The notes under the pieces are model-generated. The model saw nothing but the letters and a program-made list of their open reading frames with translations. It was not told the DNA's origin and ran no database searches. Shown here piece after piece: positions 1 through 10,644 of a DNA stretch of 64,000 nucleotides. How positions within the stretch are numbered: the stretch's first letter is position 1; every line of letters starts with the position of its first letter. A program made the position numbers and the translations under genes. Origin of the DNA: Parageobacillus thermantarcticus (GTDB lineage: Bacteria; Bacillota; Bacilli; Bacillales; Anoxybacillaceae). Location of the stretch: NCBI RefSeq assembly GCF_900111865.1, contig NZ_FOJS01000007.1, positions 36,129-100,128 on the forward strand. Direction: 5' to 3'.

Positions 1-210
1 TATTTCCTTGTTCATCATCCCCTTTTATATAGAAAATTCCTTTTCTGATTTTTTGATTCCTTTCTAAATCAATTTGGTGGATAAAAATTATCGTTATACT
101 AATGCGGTCACCGTTGCCGATAAAAAACACGAAGAACGTGTTTTGCCGTTCTCTTCCTCCTTTTGTTTCGTTAGCATAACGAATTTTTTGATATTTACGC
201 CTATAAGAAA
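1..210. other. Intergenic region, possible truncated gene start at left edge
   Basis: No complete gene is seen. On the minus strand an ATG at 15 (or 18), reading M-N-K-E-I, follows an AAAAGGGG purine run, so a minus-strand gene may start here and continue off the left edge. A short imperfect inverted repeat (cacgaagaacgtg) lies near 128-140. Product unknown. Confidence 0.3.
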
Positions 211-234
211 GAGCACCATGCTGAAAAGGTGCTC
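211..234 (-). terminator. Terminator of the hprK-lgt-yvoD-ppaX-yvoF operon
   Basis: A 7-bp perfect stem GAGCACC/GGTGCTC with a 10-nt loop lies 4 bp past the yvoF stop. On the minus strand it is followed by TTTCTT. It fits a rho-independent terminator for the whole operon. Confidence 0.75.
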
Positions 235-237
235 CTT

Positions 238-750
238 CTATTGTTCGTTCTGACGCCGCTCCATTTCTTCTTTCGTATAGACGATGCGCATCGGATTGCC
301 GGCGACAAACGCCCCCGCCGGCACATCTTTATGAACGACCGTGCCGGCGGCGACAACGGCGCGATCGCCAATGACGACGCCGGGAAGCACGGTCGAATTG
401 GCGCCGATCATCACTTCGTCGCCGATCACGACATCGCCGAGACGGTATTCATCAATTAAATATTCATGCGCCAAAATCGTCGTATTGTAGCCAATCACGC
501 AATTGCGGCCGATTTGGATTTTTTCTGGAAACATAATATCCGGCATGACCATAAAGGCAAGCGCCGTTTTTTCCCCGATTTTCATGCGCAAAAACGTGCG
601 GTACAGCCAGTTTTTCACCGCTAAAAACGGCGTATAGCGGCCGATTTGAATGACGATCACGTTTTTGAGCACTTTCCAAAACGAAACGGTCTTATAAATT
701 TGCCACAAGGAATTTGCGCCTGACACCGGATATTTTGTCGTCCGTCTCAC
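238..750 (-). CDS. yvoF: Hexapeptide-repeat acyltransferase, YvoF family
   Basis: 170-aa putative O-acetyltransferase of the left-handed beta-helix (LbH) family. From about residue 75 to 160 the protein shows hexapeptide repeats ([42 protein letters not shown]) ending in the typical AGNPMRIV closing segment. A catalytic-type histidine lies in LAHEYLID. The acceptor is unknown. It is the last gene of the hprK operon and its start overlaps the end of ppaX by 4 bp (ATGA), implying translational coupling. The same order occurs in B. subtilis. Confidence 0.85.
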   Translation of the reverse strand: MRRTTKYPVSGANSLWQIYKTVSFWKVLKNVIVIQIGRYTPFLAVKNWLYRTFLRMKIGEKTALAFMVMPDIMFPEKIQIGRNCVIGYNTTILAHEYLIDEYRLGDVVIGDEVMIGANSTVLPGVVIGDRAVVAAGTVVHKDVPAGAFVAGNPMRIVYTKEEMERRQNEQ

Positions 751-1394
751 CCGTTTTTCACTCCTACAATCGCCAATAAATCGCTCATTTTTTCAAGCAT
801 AAAATCTGGCTCGTACTGTTCCAAGTACTCCCGCCCTTTAATCGTCCACGCCACTCCTGCCGTTTTCGTGCCGGCGTTTTTGCCAGCCAAAATATCATGA
901 TAATTATCGCCGACCATTAACGCTTCATCCGGCGTGGATCGCAGCAAATCGAGCGCTTTATAAATCGGCTCCGGATCCGGCTTCGCATGTTTGACGTCAT
1001 CAAGACCGATGACGCAGTCAAAAAACGGTTCTAGTCTCGTTTTCTTTAATCCCATCACTGCTGTTTGATGAATTTTTGTCGTCACGACGCCGAGGCGAAA
1101 CCCGTTTTTGTATAGCGTTACGATCGTTTCATACACCGTTTCAAATTCGCGGATGAGCGCGTCGTGCTGCGCGTGATTGAAGGAGCGATATGTATCGATC
1201 ATTTCTTGCGCGCGCGCCGGATCCAATGCGTTGAACGTTTCATCAAGCGGAGGGCCAATAAACGGCAGGACATCCTCGCACGTATATTTTCCCGGATAAT
1301 ATTTTTCCAACGTATGCAAAAACGACTGAATAATTAATTCGTTTGTATCGATCAACGTTCCATCGAGGTCAAATAATATCGTGCGAATATTCAT
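747..1394 (-). CDS. ppaX: Pyrophosphatase PpaX (HAD family)
   Basis: 215-aa HAD-superfamily hydrolase. Known role of the family: hydrolysis of the pyrophosphate released when HPrK/P dephosphorylates Ser-P-HPr. HAD motif I is FDLDGTLID (nucleophile and acid Asp near residues 9 and 11), the motif II region is VVTTK, and motif IV is MVGDNYHDI. Reading upstream of 1394 only extends into the preceding gene. The ATG at 1394 overlaps the yvoD stop (ATGA), and length and the [12 protein letters not shown] start match the family. Being in the hprK operon supports the assignment. Confidence 0.92.
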   Translation of the reverse strand: MNIRTILFDLDGTLIDTNELIIQSFLHTLEKYYPGKYTCEDVLPFIGPPLDETFNALDPARAQEMIDTYRSFNHAQHDALIREFETVYETIVTLYKNGFRLGVVTTKIHQTAVMGLKKTRLEPFFDCVIGLDDVKHAKPDPEPIYKALDLLRSTPDEALMVGDNYHDILAGKNAGTKTAGVAWTIKGREYLEQYEPDFMLEKMSDLLAIVGVKNG

Positions 1395-2329
1395 AACGTC
1401 GCTTCCTTCCTTTTTGCTTCCTCCACGCGATTCCAAATAAAGCTGACAAGCATCGTTAATAAAATGGCGGTAGTCAAGCGGATGATAAGCAGCGGCCACA
1501 CTGGAATCCCAAGCGGCACAAACACTAGCGTGTCTTCGACAACCGCATGGCAAGATACGAGAAAAATAAACGCCAGCGTCAAATCACGCTTTGATACCCC
1601 GTCTTCTTTTACCGCCTGAATCATAACGCCTGCGCCGTACGCTAGACCGAACAGCAAACCAGCCGCCAATGTCAACGAAGTGTTTTCTTTCATGCCGAGC
1701 GCTTTTGTCAACGGCGCCATCCAGCGCGAAAAAACATGAATCCACTTTAACTCTTTCAATATTTGAATTCCGATCATCAGCGGAATCACGATCAACGCCA
1801 ACTGCAAGATCCCAAGGCACGCTTTTTTCACCCCGGCAAGCAAAATAGCGCCCCAGTTCGTCAGCTGTTCCGAAGAATTGGAAACAAAGCCATATTGCGC
1901 CGGCTCACTTCCTCCTTGCCAAAGATGATGAATCAGCAGCGCGGCAATGATCGCCAAACTGAGGCGAACGACGACCGTTAACGCAATGCTCATTCCCGTT
2001 CTTGAGGCGACGGTCGACTCGATAAGCAAATTGTGGGAAAACGAAAGCATTACCGCTAAAATCAATACTTCTTTTACCGTTAAATCCAACGTTAAAATCG
2101 CGCCAATTGCCGCGTACAAGTTTAATAAGTTGCCGATCACAAGCGGGATCGCCGCGTCTCCCGGAAGCCCGATCCATTTCATCAACGGAGCGACAAGCTG
2201 AATGATCCATTGCAATACAGGAGTATGCTGCAAAATGGACACGATGAGCGTTATAGGAAAAATCACTTTTCCAAGCGTCCATGTCGTTTGCAGACCAACG
2301 GCAAGCCCCCGCCGTAATATTCCAACCAT
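1391..2329 (-). CDS. yvoD: Nucleoside-recognition (Gate) domain membrane protein, YvoD family
   Basis: 312-aa polytopic membrane protein with two related halves of the SpmA/SpmB-like Gate (nucleoside recognition) type. Hydrophobic helices run through the protein, and each half has a Gly/Ala-rich helix pair ([16 protein letters not shown] and [15 protein letters not shown]). Substrate unknown. It sits between lgt and ppaX as in B. subtilis. The start ATG follows a GGGGAGAAGAGAC ribosome site. The function of this family member is not established. Confidence 0.8.
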   Translation of the reverse strand: MVGILRRGLAVGLQTTWTLGKVIFPITLIVSILQHTPVLQWIIQLVAPLMKWIGLPGDAAIPLVIGNLLNLYAAIGAILTLDLTVKEVLILAVMLSFSHNLLIESTVASRTGMSIALTVVVRLSLAIIAALLIHHLWQGGSEPAQYGFVSNSSEQLTNWGAILLAGVKKACLGILQLALIVIPLMIGIQILKELKWIHVFSRWMAPLTKALGMKENTSLTLAAGLLFGLAYGAGVMIQAVKEDGVSKRDLTLAFIFLVSCHAVVEDTLVFVPLGIPVWPLLIIRLTTAILLTMLVSFIWNRVEEAKRKEATL

Positions 2330-2346
2330 GTCTCTTCTCCCCTTTT

Positions 2347-3156
2347 CTAATCGTTATACCGCTCCTTTGCCAATCCTTTCTTTCTGCGAAATATCCATAA
2401 ACATACCGAAAGGATAATAAGCATAACGGAAACGACTTGCGCGATGCGAAGATCGTTTGTCAGCATCAAACTATCGGTGCGCATTCCTTCAATGTAAAAC
2501 CGCCCGATCGAATACCAAATTAAATAGCTGAGAAACAATTCGCCGCGCCGCAGATTGACGCGCCGCAGCCACAGCAGCAGCAAAAACCCGGCAACATCCC
2601 AAAGCGATTCGTATAAAAACGTCGGATGGTAATATTGACCGTTAATATACATTTGATTAATAATAAAATCCGGCAAATGCAAACTTTCCAAAAACTCTCG
2701 CGTCACCGGGCCGCCGTGCGCTTCCTGATTCATAAAATTGCCCCAGCGCCCGATCGCCTGCCCTAAAATAATGCTTGGCGCCGCAATGTCCGCGAGTTTC
2801 CAAAACGAAAGCCCCCTCGCTTTCGCAAAGACGATTCCTGTCGCGACTGCGCCAAGCAATCCGCCATGAATGGCGAGACCGCCTTTCCAAATTTTCGGGA
2901 TTTCCGATAAATGTTTCGAATAATAACTCCACTCAAAAATTACATAATAGGCGCGCGCGCATAAAATCGCGATCGGCACCGCGAACAAAACGAGGTCGAC
3001 AAACGTTTCTTGCGGGAGTCCGCGCCGCTTTCCTTCCCTCGTCGCCAGCCACAATCCGATCAACACACCCGTTCCGATAATGACACCATACCAATAAATC
3101 GTGATCGGGCCAAGGTGCAAAAAAACACGGTCTAGCGGTTGAATCGTCGACTCCAT
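2347..3156 (-). CDS. lgt: Phosphatidylglycerol-prolipoprotein diacylglyceryl transferase
   Basis: 269-aa integral membrane enzyme that moves diacylglycerol from phosphatidylglycerol to the lipobox cysteine of prolipoproteins, the first step of lipoprotein maturation. About seven hydrophobic segments are visible. The Lgt signature is present as [14 protein letters not shown] (about residues 136-149), with the invariant Arg/Asn pattern. HGGLLGA and the C-terminal [13 protein letters not shown] are also typical. Start ATG follows GGAGGAGAATCG. It is the second gene of the hprK operon. Confidence 0.96.
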   Translation of the reverse strand: MESTIQPLDRVFLHLGPITIYWYGVIIGTGVLIGLWLATREGKRRGLPQETFVDLVLFAVPIAILCARAYYVIFEWSYYSKHLSEIPKIWKGGLAIHGGLLGAVATGIVFAKARGLSFWKLADIAAPSIILGQAIGRWGNFMNQEAHGGPVTREFLESLHLPDFIINQMYINGQYYHPTFLYESLWDVAGFLLLLWLRRVNLRRGELFLSYLIWYSIGRFYIEGMRTDSLMLTNDLRIAQVVSVMLIILSVCLWIFRRKKGLAKERYND

Positions 3157-3174
3157 CGATTCTCCTCCTAACTG

Positions 3175-4110
3175 TTATTCATAATCATGCTCGCCATCTT
3201 CAATCGCATCGGTCAGGCGCGCGGAAAACTCCTCCGCCGCGTTCACTCCCATTCGTTTCAAGCGGAAATTCATCGCCGCCACTTCGACAATCACAGCTAG
3301 ATTTCGTCCCGGACGCACCGGTATCGTTAATTTCGGCAATTCCGTGTCCAAAATTTTTACTTTTTCTTCGTCCAACCCGAGACGATCGTATTGTTTATTC
3401 GGATCCCAAAGTTCCAAATCGATCACTAATGAAATGCGTTTATGCGTCCGCACCGCTCCGGCGCCAAACAATGTCATCATATTAATAATGCCTAATCCGC
3501 GAATTTCCAGTAAATGCTCAATCAGCTCCGGCGCGCTGCCAACGAGCATCCCTTCATCTTCTTGGCGAATTTCAACACAATCGTCCGCGACGAGACGATG
3601 ACCGCGTTTTACTAATTCAAGAGCCGTTTCGCTTTTGCCAACTCCGCTTTTTCCGGTGATTAATACCCCGACGCCGTAAACATCAACCAACACACCGTGA
3701 ACCGCCGTTGTCGGCGCCAATTTACTTTCTAAATAGTTCGTCAAACGGCTCGCAAGACGTGTTGTTTTCATCGTCGAGCGCATTACCGGCACCGATTGCC
3801 GCTCGGAAGCTTCAATCAATTCCGGCGGAACTTCCAGCCCGCGCGATACGATAATTCCTGGAGTAATATCGGTACAGAGCCGCTCCATTCTTACTTTTTT
3901 CTCCTCTGGGCTTAACGTTTCATAAAACGAAAGCTCCGTTCTGCCTAACAGCTGAATCCGCTCGGCCGGATAATACGCGAAATAGCCCGCCATTTCAATG
4001 CCGGGACGGGACAAGTCGCTCGTCGTAATCGGACGGTAAATTCCTTCCGCGCCGCTCACCAATTCCAGCTGGAACTTTTCGATAATATCTTTTGTGCGCA
4101 CTTTCGGCAT
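3175..4110 (-). CDS. hprK: HPr kinase/phosphorylase
   Basis: 311-aa bifunctional enzyme that phosphorylates and dephosphorylates Ser46 of HPr, setting carbon catabolite repression. The N-terminal domain is followed by a P-loop GKSGVGKS at residues 153-160. The capping/catalytic stretch VADDCVEI and the HprK signature [19 protein letters not shown] follow. Full family length. First gene of the operon hprK-lgt-yvoD-ppaX-yvoF, with PpaX recycling its pyrophosphate product. Confidence 0.97.
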   Translation of the reverse strand: MPKVRTKDIIEKFQLELVSGAEGIYRPITTSDLSRPGIEMAGYFAYYPAERIQLLGRTELSFYETLSPEEKKVRMERLCTDITPGIIVSRGLEVPPELIEASERQSVPVMRSTMKTTRLASRLTNYLESKLAPTTAVHGVLVDVYGVGVLITGKSGVGKSETALELVKRGHRLVADDCVEIRQEDEGMLVGSAPELIEHLLEIRGLGIINMMTLFGAGAVRTHKRISLVIDLELWDPNKQYDRLGLDEEKVKILDTELPKLTIPVRPGRNLAVIVEVAAMNFRLKRMGVNAAEEFSARLTDAIEDGEHDYE

Positions 4111-4197
4111 GTCGGCATTTCTCTCCTTTCTTCGTCTTTTTCCATTTTAGCACTTTTCTTTCTTGCATTGAAAGGAAAACATCGACCCGAATAAAAA

Positions 4198-4222
4198 GAG
4201 GCGGATGCCTTTGTTCCGCCTC
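4198..4222 (-). terminator. Terminator downstream of yvlD
   Basis: An 8-bp perfect stem GAGGCGGA/TCCGCCTC is followed on the minus strand by TTTTTATT. It separates the yvlD transcript from hprK. Confidence 0.85.
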
Positions 4223-4291
4223 AAACGTTTATTTGTGCCGCAATTTGATTGCTACATTAATAGGCGTCGTATCGTCCACTCGACTCAAACA

Positions 4292-4651
4292 TTATTTTTG
4301 CCGCAACGGTTCAATGATCGCTTTTTGAATGAGCAAATGGAAAAAGGAAAGAACGATCGAAGCAAGAAGCGCCGTGCCGAATCCGTCAATTTCGAAAGCA
4401 TCACCCATTAACGCTGCCGTCATCAGCAACGTAATAGCGTTAATGACGAACAAAAATAATCCGAGCGTCAAAATCGTCACAGGCAATGTTAACAAAATGA
4501 AAACGGGGCGCACGACAACATTTAAAATGGATAAAATCATACTCGCAATAAAAGCGGCGCCAATGCTGCTAAATCGAACGGAATCAAAATATCCGTCAAT
4601 GGCCATCAATAAAACGGTATTCACAAATACGCCAATTAACCAATTAATCAT
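4292..4651 (-). CDS. yvlD: Four-helix membrane protein YvlD (phage holin 4 superfamily, PF04020)
   Basis: 119-aa protein with four hydrophobic helices and the family hallmark NVVVRPVFILLTLPVTILTLG. In B. subtilis yvlD is the last gene of the stress-linked yvlABCD operon. Here yvlC is missing and yvlB is reduced to a fragment upstream. The biochemical role of the family is not established, and 'holin' is a domain-name legacy. Confidence 0.85.
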   Translation of the reverse strand: MINWLIGVFVNTVLLMAIDGYFDSVRFSSIGAAFIASMILSILNVVVRPVFILLTLPVTILTLGLFLFVINAITLLMTAALMGDAFEIDGFGTALLASIVLSFFHLLIQKAIIEPLRQK

Positions 4652-4704
4652 CTACTATCACCGTCTTTTTCATAATGATCTTCGATTTGCTCATAACCCT
4701 TCTT

Positions 4705-4948
4705 CTACATTTGCAGAGAACAGAGCCCGCTTTCGAATCCGCGCATTACGGTCGTATCTAAAAATTTCAGCAAATCCATTTTTGCGGAATGCTGTTTCTC
4801 GTTCGAATGAAACTCGGACATATGAAGCCGATCAAGCAAGCCGATGTTGCTTTTTTGTTCGTCTAACCGCTCGAACATCGTAAACGCCTCTTCAACTGTA
4901 AGTTTCCCTTCTTGCACCATTTTTAATATGCGTTTTTTTCTCTTCCAT
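4705..4948 (-). pseudogene. yvlB: yvlB remnant, frameshifted and 3'-truncated
   Basis: The longest open frame (start 4920) begins M-V-Q-E-G-K-L-T-V-E-E-A, but an ATG at 4948 reads M-E-E-K-K and then runs out of frame. Removing one A from the A7 run at 4932-4938 gives MEEKKRILKMVQEGKLTVEEA, the standard start of YvlB (short SHOCT-like N-domain followed by DUF4097). The ORF ends after about 80 residues, so the DUF4097 beta-domain is absent. A frameshift plus a large deletion (also removing yvlC) is the simplest reading. A sequencing error could explain the frameshift but not the truncation. Confidence 0.7.
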
Positions 4949-4959
4949 CGGTGCTTTTT

Positions 4960-5286
4960 TTATTTTAACACGCGAATTCCTTGAACAATATTCCAAACTA
5001 CGATGACCAAGTTAACGATTCCTGCGATGGCAAAACCGATCCATACAAGCCCGCCTCCTACGAAAAAAGAAACATCGCTATATTGCTGCATAGCCCCCAT
5101 AGAAATGCCCAAAATAATAAAAAAGGCAATCGTGGCAGCCGGAATGCAATGGGAAAGAAACGCTCTTTTTGCATGTTTTTTCACTTCTTTATCATCGGTA
5201 ACAAAATAAACGATAATTGGAAAAATAAAACCGGCAAAAAGAATGCTGAAATAACATAATGACGCGAGCACTTTGCTGGAATTCAC
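4960..5286 (-). CDS. DUF4870 domain membrane protein
   Basis: 108-aa small membrane protein with three to four hydrophobic segments and the DUF4870 pattern: N-terminal LASLCYFSILFAGFIFPI, a charged H-A-K-R-A-F turn, and C-terminal VWNIVQGIRVLK. Function unknown. It precedes the yvlB remnant by 11 bp on the same strand and may share its transcript. In other bacilli such proteins are single, small, stress-linked membrane proteins (inference). Confidence 0.75.
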   Translation of the reverse strand: MNSSKVLASLCYFSILFAGFIFPIIVYFVTDDKEVKKHAKRAFLSHCIPAATIAFFIILGISMGAMQQYSDVSFFVGGGLVWIGFAIAGIVNLVIVVWNIVQGIRVLK

Positions 5287-5368
5287 GAAAAATTCCTCCT
5301 TTTGTTTTTATATACGACCGCGGTCATGAAAAGTTTCATAGGAAGTCATCACGCTTTAGAGAAAAACA

Positions 5369-5397
5369 AAACGGCAAAGGCTATGCCCTTGCCGTTT
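5369..5397 (-). terminator. Terminator overlapping the uvrA 3' end
   Basis: A stem AAACGGCAA/TTGCCGTTT with an inner AGG/CCC extension spans the uvrA stop codon. On the minus strand it runs into TTTTGTTTTTC. It ends the uvrBA transcript. Confidence 0.8.
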
Positions 5398-8245
5398 CAT
5401 ACAACGCCCGCATTCGTTCGCGGTCGCGCTCCAAAATCGGTTTTAAATAGCGGCCGGTGTAGGAGTTTTCTGCTTCGGCAACTTCTTCCGGCGTTCCCGT
5501 TGCCACGATTTGCCCTCCTTGTTCGCCGCCTTCTGGCCCAAGATCGATAATGTAGTCCGCCGTTTTAATGACATCGAGGTTATGCTCGATGACAAGAACA
5601 GTATCTCCGTTATCGACTAAGCGCTGTAGCACTTTCAACAACCGGGCAATGTCGTCGACGTGAAGCCCGGTCGTCGGCTCGTCTAAAATATAGAGCGTCC
5701 GGCCTGTCGAACGGCGGTGCAATTCGGCAGCTAATTTGACACGCTGCGCTTCCCCTCCCGACAATGTCGTCGCCGGTTGTCCAAGTTTCATGTACCCTAA
5801 GCCAACATCATACAGCGTCTGCAATTTTCGTTTAATTCTCGGGATATTTTCGAAAAACTCCAGCGCGTCTTCCACCGTCATCTCGAGCACTTCCGCAATA
5901 TTTTTTCCTTTGTATGTCACTTCCAACGTCTCGCGGTTATACCGTTTGCCATGGCACACTTCACACGGAACGTACACATCAGGCAAAAAGTGCATTTCAA
6001 TTTTAATAATGCCGTCACCACGGCACGCTTCACATCGCCCGCCTTTGACGTTAAAGCTGAAGCGGCCTTTTTTATACCCGCGCACTTTCGCTTCGTTCGT
6101 CGCCGCAAACACTTCGCGAATATCATCAAACACGCCCGTATATGTCGCCGGGTTGGAGCGAGGCGTGCGGCCGATCGGCGATTGGTCAATGTCAATGACT
6201 TTGTCTAAATGTTCAAGCCCTTTCATCGTTTTATGCTCGCCCGGTTTCGCCTTGGCGCGATGCAGTTTTTGCGCAAGCGCCTTATATAAAACTTCGTTCA
6301 CAAGCGTGCTTTTTCCGGAACCGGATACGCCGGTGACCGCGACAAACGTACCGAGCGGAATTTTGACAGACACGTTTTTTAAGTTATTTTCTTTCGCACC
6401 GACGATCTCGATCCAGCGCCCATCTGGTTTGCGGCGCTCGCTCGGAATCGGGATAAATTTTTTCCCCGATAAATATTGCCCGGTGAGCGAGTCCGGGTTG
6501 TTCATCACTTCTTGCGGCGTTCCTGCAGCAACGACTCGGCCGCCATGAATGCCCGCGCCCGGCCCGATATCAATTAAATAATCGGCGGCAAGCATCGTAT
6601 CTTCGTCATGTTCGACGACAATAAGCGTGTTGCCGAGATCGCGCATGCTTTTTAACGTCGCGATCAAACGGTCATTATCGCGCTGATGCAGCCCGATCGA
6701 CGGCTCGTCCAAAACGTAAAGCACCCCGGTCAATCGCGAGCCGATTTGCGTCGCAAGGCGAATGCGCTGCGCTTCTCCGCCGGAAAGCGTTCCGGCGGAG
6801 CGGTTTAATGTTAAATAGTCGAGGCCGACGTTCTTTAAAAAACCGAGGCGCTCGCGGATTTCGCGCAAAATGAGATGGGCGATTTTCTGTTCTTTTTCGC
6901 TTAGTTGCAAGTTTTCAAAAAACGCAAGCGCCTCCGTCACCGACAGGGCCGTCACTTCGCCGATATGTTTGCCGCCGACGAGCACGGCGAGGCTTTCTTT
7001 TTTCAAACGGTTCCCTTTGCACGTCGGACATGGCTGCTGCGCCATATATTTTTCCATTTGTTCGCGAACATAATCCGAACTTGTTTCACGGTAGCGGCGC
7101 TCCACGTTCGGAATAACCCCTTCAAAAACGATATATTGCTCGCGAATTTGCCCGAAATCGCTCTGGTAACGGAAGTAAATTTTCTCACCGCCGCTGCCGT
7201 ATAAAATTTTATCGAGCTGCTCCTTCGGTAAGTCTTTTACCGGCACATCCATGTCGATGCCGTAATGGTTGCACACCGCTTCCAACAGCTGCGGATAATA
7301 TTGCGAGCTTTGTGGCTCCCACGGAGCAATCGCGTGTTCGCGTAATGTCAGCTCATCATTTGGAATGACTAAATCGGGATCGACTTCAAGCTTCGCGCCA
7401 AGGCCGTCGCAATCCGGACAGGCGCCGTACGGGCTGTTAAACGAAAACAGGCGCGGCTCAAGATCGCCAATCGAAAAGCCGCAATACGGGCATGCATGTT
7501 TTTCGCTAAACAGCAGTTCCTCCTGGCCAATGACATCAATCAGCACTTTTCCGTCCGCAAGCTTTAAAGCGGTCTCTAACGAATCCGCCAAACGCGAAGC
7601 AATCCCGTCTTTGATGATAATCCGGTCGACGACGACTTCAATCGAATGTTTTTTATTTTTCTCAAGCTCAATATTTTCCGTAAGCTCCCGCATTTCCCCG
7701 TCGACGCGCACGCGCACATACCCTTGTTTGCGAATATCTTCCAGCGTTTTCGCATGCGTCCCTTTCCGGCCGGAAACGATGGGAGCGAGAATTTGCATTT
7801 TCGTCCGTTCCGGATAGGCAAGAAGCCGATCGACCATTTGTTCGATCGTCTGCGATGTAATTTCGATGCCGTGCTCCGGACAAACCGGGCGGCCGATGCG
7901 GGCGAACAAAAGCCGCAAATAATCGTAAATTTCCGTGACTGTTCCGACGGTCGAACGCGGATTGCGGCTCGTCGTTTTCTGGTCGATCGAAATCGCCGGC
8001 GACAGCCCTTCAATCGCATCGACATCCGGCTTATCCATTTGTCCTAAAAACTGGCGAGCGTACGCTGAAAGGGATTCAACGTAGCGCCGCTGTCCTTCCG
8101 CGTAAATCGTATCAAACGCAAGCGACGATTTCCCCGAACCGGAAAGCCCCGTTAACACGACGAGCTTATCGCGGGGAATTTCGACGTCGATATTTTTTAA
8201 ATTATGGGCTCTCGCGCCTTTGACGATGATTTTATCAGTTGCCAT
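5381..8245 (-). CDS. uvrA: Excinuclease ABC subunit A
   Basis: 954-aa damage-recognition ATPase of nucleotide excision repair; dimeric UvrA loads UvrB at lesions. Two ABC modules are visible: Walker [10 protein letters not shown] near residue 35 with signature [12 protein letters not shown], and Walker [10 protein letters not shown] with signature [12 protein letters not shown]. CxxC zinc modules occur at CPYCGF...CPDCDG and CEACRGDG...CEVCHGKRY. Lies 10 bp downstream of uvrB in a uvrBA operon, as in B. subtilis. Confidence 0.98.
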   Translation of the reverse strand: MATDKIIVKGARAHNLKNIDVEIPRDKLVVLTGLSGSGKSSLAFDTIYAEGQRRYVESLSAYARQFLGQMDKPDVDAIEGLSPAISIDQKTTSRNPRSTVGTVTEIYDYLRLLFARIGRPVCPEHGIEITSQTIEQMVDRLLAYPERTKMQILAPIVSGRKGTHAKTLEDIRKQGYVRVRVDGEMRELTENIELEKNKKHSIEVVVDRIIIKDGIASRLADSLETALKLADGKVLIDVIGQEELLFSEKHACPYCGFSIGDLEPRLFSFNSPYGACPDCDGLGAKLEVDPDLVIPNDELTLREHAIAPWEPQSSQYYPQLLEAVCNHYGIDMDVPVKDLPKEQLDKILYGSGGEKIYFRYQSDFGQIREQYIVFEGVIPNVERRYRETSSDYVREQMEKYMAQQPCPTCKGNRLKKESLAVLVGGKHIGEVTALSVTEALAFFENLQLSEKEQKIAHLILREIRERLGFLKNVGLDYLTLNRSAGTLSGGEAQRIRLATQIGSRLTGVLYVLDEPSIGLHQRDNDRLIATLKSMRDLGNTLIVVEHDEDTMLAADYLIDIGPGAGIHGGRVVAAGTPQEVMNNPDSLTGQYLSGKKFIPIPSERRKPDGRWIEIVGAKENNLKNVSVKIPLGTFVAVTGVSGSGKSTLVNEVLYKALAQKLHRAKAKPGEHKTMKGLEHLDKVIDIDQSPIGRTPRSNPATYTGVFDDIREVFAATNEAKVRGYKKGRFSFNVKGGRCEACRGDGIIKIEMHFLPDVYVPCEVCHGKRYNRETLEVTYKGKNIAEVLEMTVEDALEFFENIPRIKRKLQTLYDVGLGYMKLGQPATTLSGGEAQRVKLAAELHRRSTGRTLYILDEPTTGLHVDDIARLLKVLQRLVDNGDTVLVIEHNLDVIKTADYIIDLGPEGGEQGGQIVATGTPEEVAEAENSYTGRYLKPILERDRERMRALYETARA

Positions 8246-8255
8246 AGATCCACAA

Positions 8256-10235
8256 TCATCCTTCCGCTTTTAACTCGAAAATAATATCGCGCAATTGGGC
8301 AGCCCGCTCGAAATCGAGCGCCTTTGCTGCCTCTTTCATTTCTTTTTCCAAATCGGCGATCAGCTTTTCCCGTTCTTTCTTCGTCATCTTGCCGTAAGAC
8401 GGTTTCGCGTCGTATGTTTCTTTTTCCTCCGCCGCATATGTCGCGCGGATGACATCGCGGATTTCTTTTTTCACCGTCTGCGGCACAATGCCGTGCTCAC
8501 GGTTATACGCCTCTTGAATCGCGCGGCGCCGTTTCGTTTCATTAATCGCAATTTCCATCGATTTCGTCATCGTATCGGCGTACATAATGACATGACCATT
8601 CGCGTTTCTTGCCGCGCGGCCGATCGTTTGAATGAGCGAACGTTCCGAGCGCAAAAATCCTTCTTTATCCGCATCCAAAATCGCGACAAGCGATACTTCC
8701 GGAATATCCAGCCCTTCCCGCAACAAGTTGATCCCGACAAGGACATCATATTTGCCAAGCCGCAAATCGCGAATGATTTCAATGCGCTCGAGCGTTTTAA
8801 TTTCCGAATGCAAATACGCGACTTTAATGCCGACTTCTTTCAAGTAATCGGTTAAATCTTCCGCCATTTTTTTCGTCAGCGTCGTCACGAGCGTCCGTTC
8901 ATTCCGCTTTACGCGCTCCTGAATTTCCCCGATTAAATCGTCGATTTGCCCTTCAATCGGGCGGACATCGATCGTCGGATCCAAAAGCCCCGTCGGACGA
9001 ATAATTTGCTCGACGACTTCCGGGCTATGTTCGAGCTCGTACGGACCAGGAGTAGCGGAAACATAAATGATTTGGTTGATTTTTTGTTCAAACTCCTCAA
9101 ACGTCAACGGGCGGTTATCAAGCGCAGACGGCAGGCGGAAGCCATGGTCGACAAGCACTTGCTTTCTCGCCCGGTCTCCGTTGTACATGCCGCGGAGTTG
9201 CGGCAACGTCACATGCGATTCATCGACGATAATTAAAAAATCGTCAGGAAAATAATCAAGCAGCGTATACGGCGTCGAGCCTGGCGGACGGAGCGCCAAA
9301 TGGCGGGAATAGTTTTCAATTCCCGAGCAAAATCCCATTTCCCGCATCATCTCCAAATCGTAGCGCGTCCGCTGCTCAAGCCGCTGCGCCTCCAGCAGTT
9401 TCCCTTGTTCCCGCAATTCGCGCAACCGCTCTTCTAGCTCTTTTTCAATATTTTCGATCGCTAAACGCATTTTTTCTTCCCGCGTCACGAAGTGGGAAGC
9501 CGGAAAAATCGCGACATGCTCTCGTTCCGCGATGATTTCCCCCGTCAACGCGTCGACTTCGCGAATGCGATCAATTTCATCGCCAAAAAATTCAACGCGA
9601 ATACAATGCTCGTCCCGGGAAGCAGGAAAAATCTCAACGACATCTCCACGAACCCGGAACGTTCCGCGTTGAAAGTCAATGTCGTTCCGTTCATATTGGA
9701 TATCGACAAGACGGCGCAGCAAAACGTCGCGCTCGATTTCCATGCCGACGCGCAGCGACACGACAAGTTCGCGGTATTCTTCCGGCGATCCTAACCCGTA
9801 AATGCATGATACGCTGGCGACAATAATGACATCGCGTCGCTCAAACAGCGCCGATGTCGCCGAGTGCCGCAGCTTGTCAATTTCGTCGTTGATCTTCGCG
9901 TCTTTTTCAATATACGTATCCGTCTGCGGCACATACGCCTCCGGCTGATAATAGTCATAATAGCTGACAAAATATTCAACGGCGTTGTTCGGGAAAAACT
10001 CCTTCAGCTCGCTGTACAATTGCCCCGCTAACGTTTTATTGTGGGCAATGACAAGCGTCGGTTTGTTTACTTCTTTAATAACGTTCGAAATCGTAAACGT
10101 CTTTCCCGTCCCTGTTGCCCCTAACAGCGTTTGGTGTTTTACTCCTTTGCGAATGCCTTCGACCAATTTGGCGATCGCTTGTGGCTGGTCTCCTTGCGGC
10201 TTATACGCCGACACTAACTCAAAACGGTCTCCCAC
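8256..10235 (-). CDS. uvrB: Excinuclease ABC subunit B
   Basis: About 659-aa helicase-like subunit that verifies damage and holds UvrC. Visible are Walker [13 protein letters not shown], the beta-hairpin region [18 protein letters not shown] (motif II), and helicase motifs [14 protein letters not shown] and [12 protein letters not shown]. The C-terminal UVR motif is [14 protein letters not shown]. An ATG 39 bp upstream (10274) has no good ribosome site, whereas GTG at 10235 follows AGGAGGTC at 7-nt spacing and gives [15 protein letters not shown], matching the family start. A LexA-box candidate lies upstream. Confidence 0.96.
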   Translation of the reverse strand: MGDRFELVSAYKPQGDQPQAIAKLVEGIRKGVKHQTLLGATGTGKTFTISNVIKEVNKPTLVIAHNKTLAGQLYSELKEFFPNNAVEYFVSYYDYYQPEAYVPQTDTYIEKDAKINDEIDKLRHSATSALFERRDVIIVASVSCIYGLGSPEEYRELVVSLRVGMEIERDVLLRRLVDIQYERNDIDFQRGTFRVRGDVVEIFPASRDEHCIRVEFFGDEIDRIREVDALTGEIIAEREHVAIFPASHFVTREEKMRLAIENIEKELEERLRELREQGKLLEAQRLEQRTRYDLEMMREMGFCSGIENYSRHLALRPPGSTPYTLLDYFPDDFLIIVDESHVTLPQLRGMYNGDRARKQVLVDHGFRLPSALDNRPLTFEEFEQKINQIIYVSATPGPYELEHSPEVVEQIIRPTGLLDPTIDVRPIEGQIDDLIGEIQERVKRNERTLVTTLTKKMAEDLTDYLKEVGIKVAYLHSEIKTLERIEIIRDLRLGKYDVLVGINLLREGLDIPEVSLVAILDADKEGFLRSERSLIQTIGRAARNANGHVIMYADTMTKSMEIAINETKRRRAIQEAYNREHGIVPQTVKKEIRDVIRATYAAEEKETYDAKPSYGKMTKKEREKLIADLEKEMKEAAKALDFERAAQLRDIIFELKAEG

Positions 10236-10308
10236 CGATTCGACCTCCTGTTTCATTTCATCCTTATTTTTCATTGTAGCACATCAGCAAAAAAGATGCA
10301 TAAAAAAG

Positions 10309-10322
10309 CGAACTTATATTCG
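10309..10322. promoter_or_regulatory. Probable LexA (DinR) box of uvrBA
   Basis: CGAACTTATATTCG is an inverted repeat close to the Bacillus LexA consensus CGAACRNRYGTTYC, with three departures from it: T for the first R, A for the conserved G of GTTC, and a final G (which restores outer CGAA/TTCG symmetry). It lies about 75 bp upstream of the uvrB start. uvrBA is a classic SOS operon in B. subtilis, which supports the assignment. Confidence 0.6.
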
Positions 10323-10355
10323 TTCCAAAATAGAAAACGACTTCCAATGAAAAAA

Positions 10356-10377
10356 CGAACGGCATTGTTGCCGTTCG
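10356..10377 (-). terminator. Terminator downstream of csbA
   Basis: Perfect stem CGAACGGC/GCCGTTCG with a 6-nt loop, followed on the minus strand by TTTTTTC. It separates minJ-csbA from uvrBA. Confidence 0.85.
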
Positions 10378-10408
10378 CCGCGATCGAACATAACCGTACG
10401 TTGTGCGA

Positions 10409-10630
10409 TTATTTTTTTAACCGCTTTACCATTTTTTCCGCATACAAAAACCCAACCGTCGTTGATACGATATCCGCCAAAATTTCATGCAGCTCGTCCG
10501 TGTATCCTCTAAAATAGGAAGCGACGAGCAACGCGACTGTCAATAACGTTCCGATATAATGATTGTACGTCACGCGGGTAAACAACAGCACAAGCAAACA
10601 TGGCACAATTAACGCAATCATAAACCACAT
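10409..10630 (-). CDS. csbA: Small membrane protein CsbA
   Basis: About 73-aa membrane protein with three hydrophobic stretches and the CsbA hallmark FTRVTYNHYIGTLLTVALLVASY, then GYTDELHEILADI. In B. subtilis csbA is SigB-controlled and lies immediately upstream of uvrB, as here. The ATG at 10630 is preferred over 10666 because AGGGGATTTCAT precedes it and the longer start would overlap the upstream gene. Molecular role unknown. Confidence 0.85.
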   Translation of the reverse strand: MWFMIALIVPCLLVLLFTRVTYNHYIGTLLTVALLVASYFRGYTDELHEILADIVSTTVGFLYAEKMVKRLKK

Positions 10631-10644
10631 ATGAAATCCCCTTA

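Noticed and set aside
5736..6548. 270-aa plus-strand open frame
   Set aside because: Antisense shadow of uvrA in GC-rich coding sequence, with no domain and no ribosome site.
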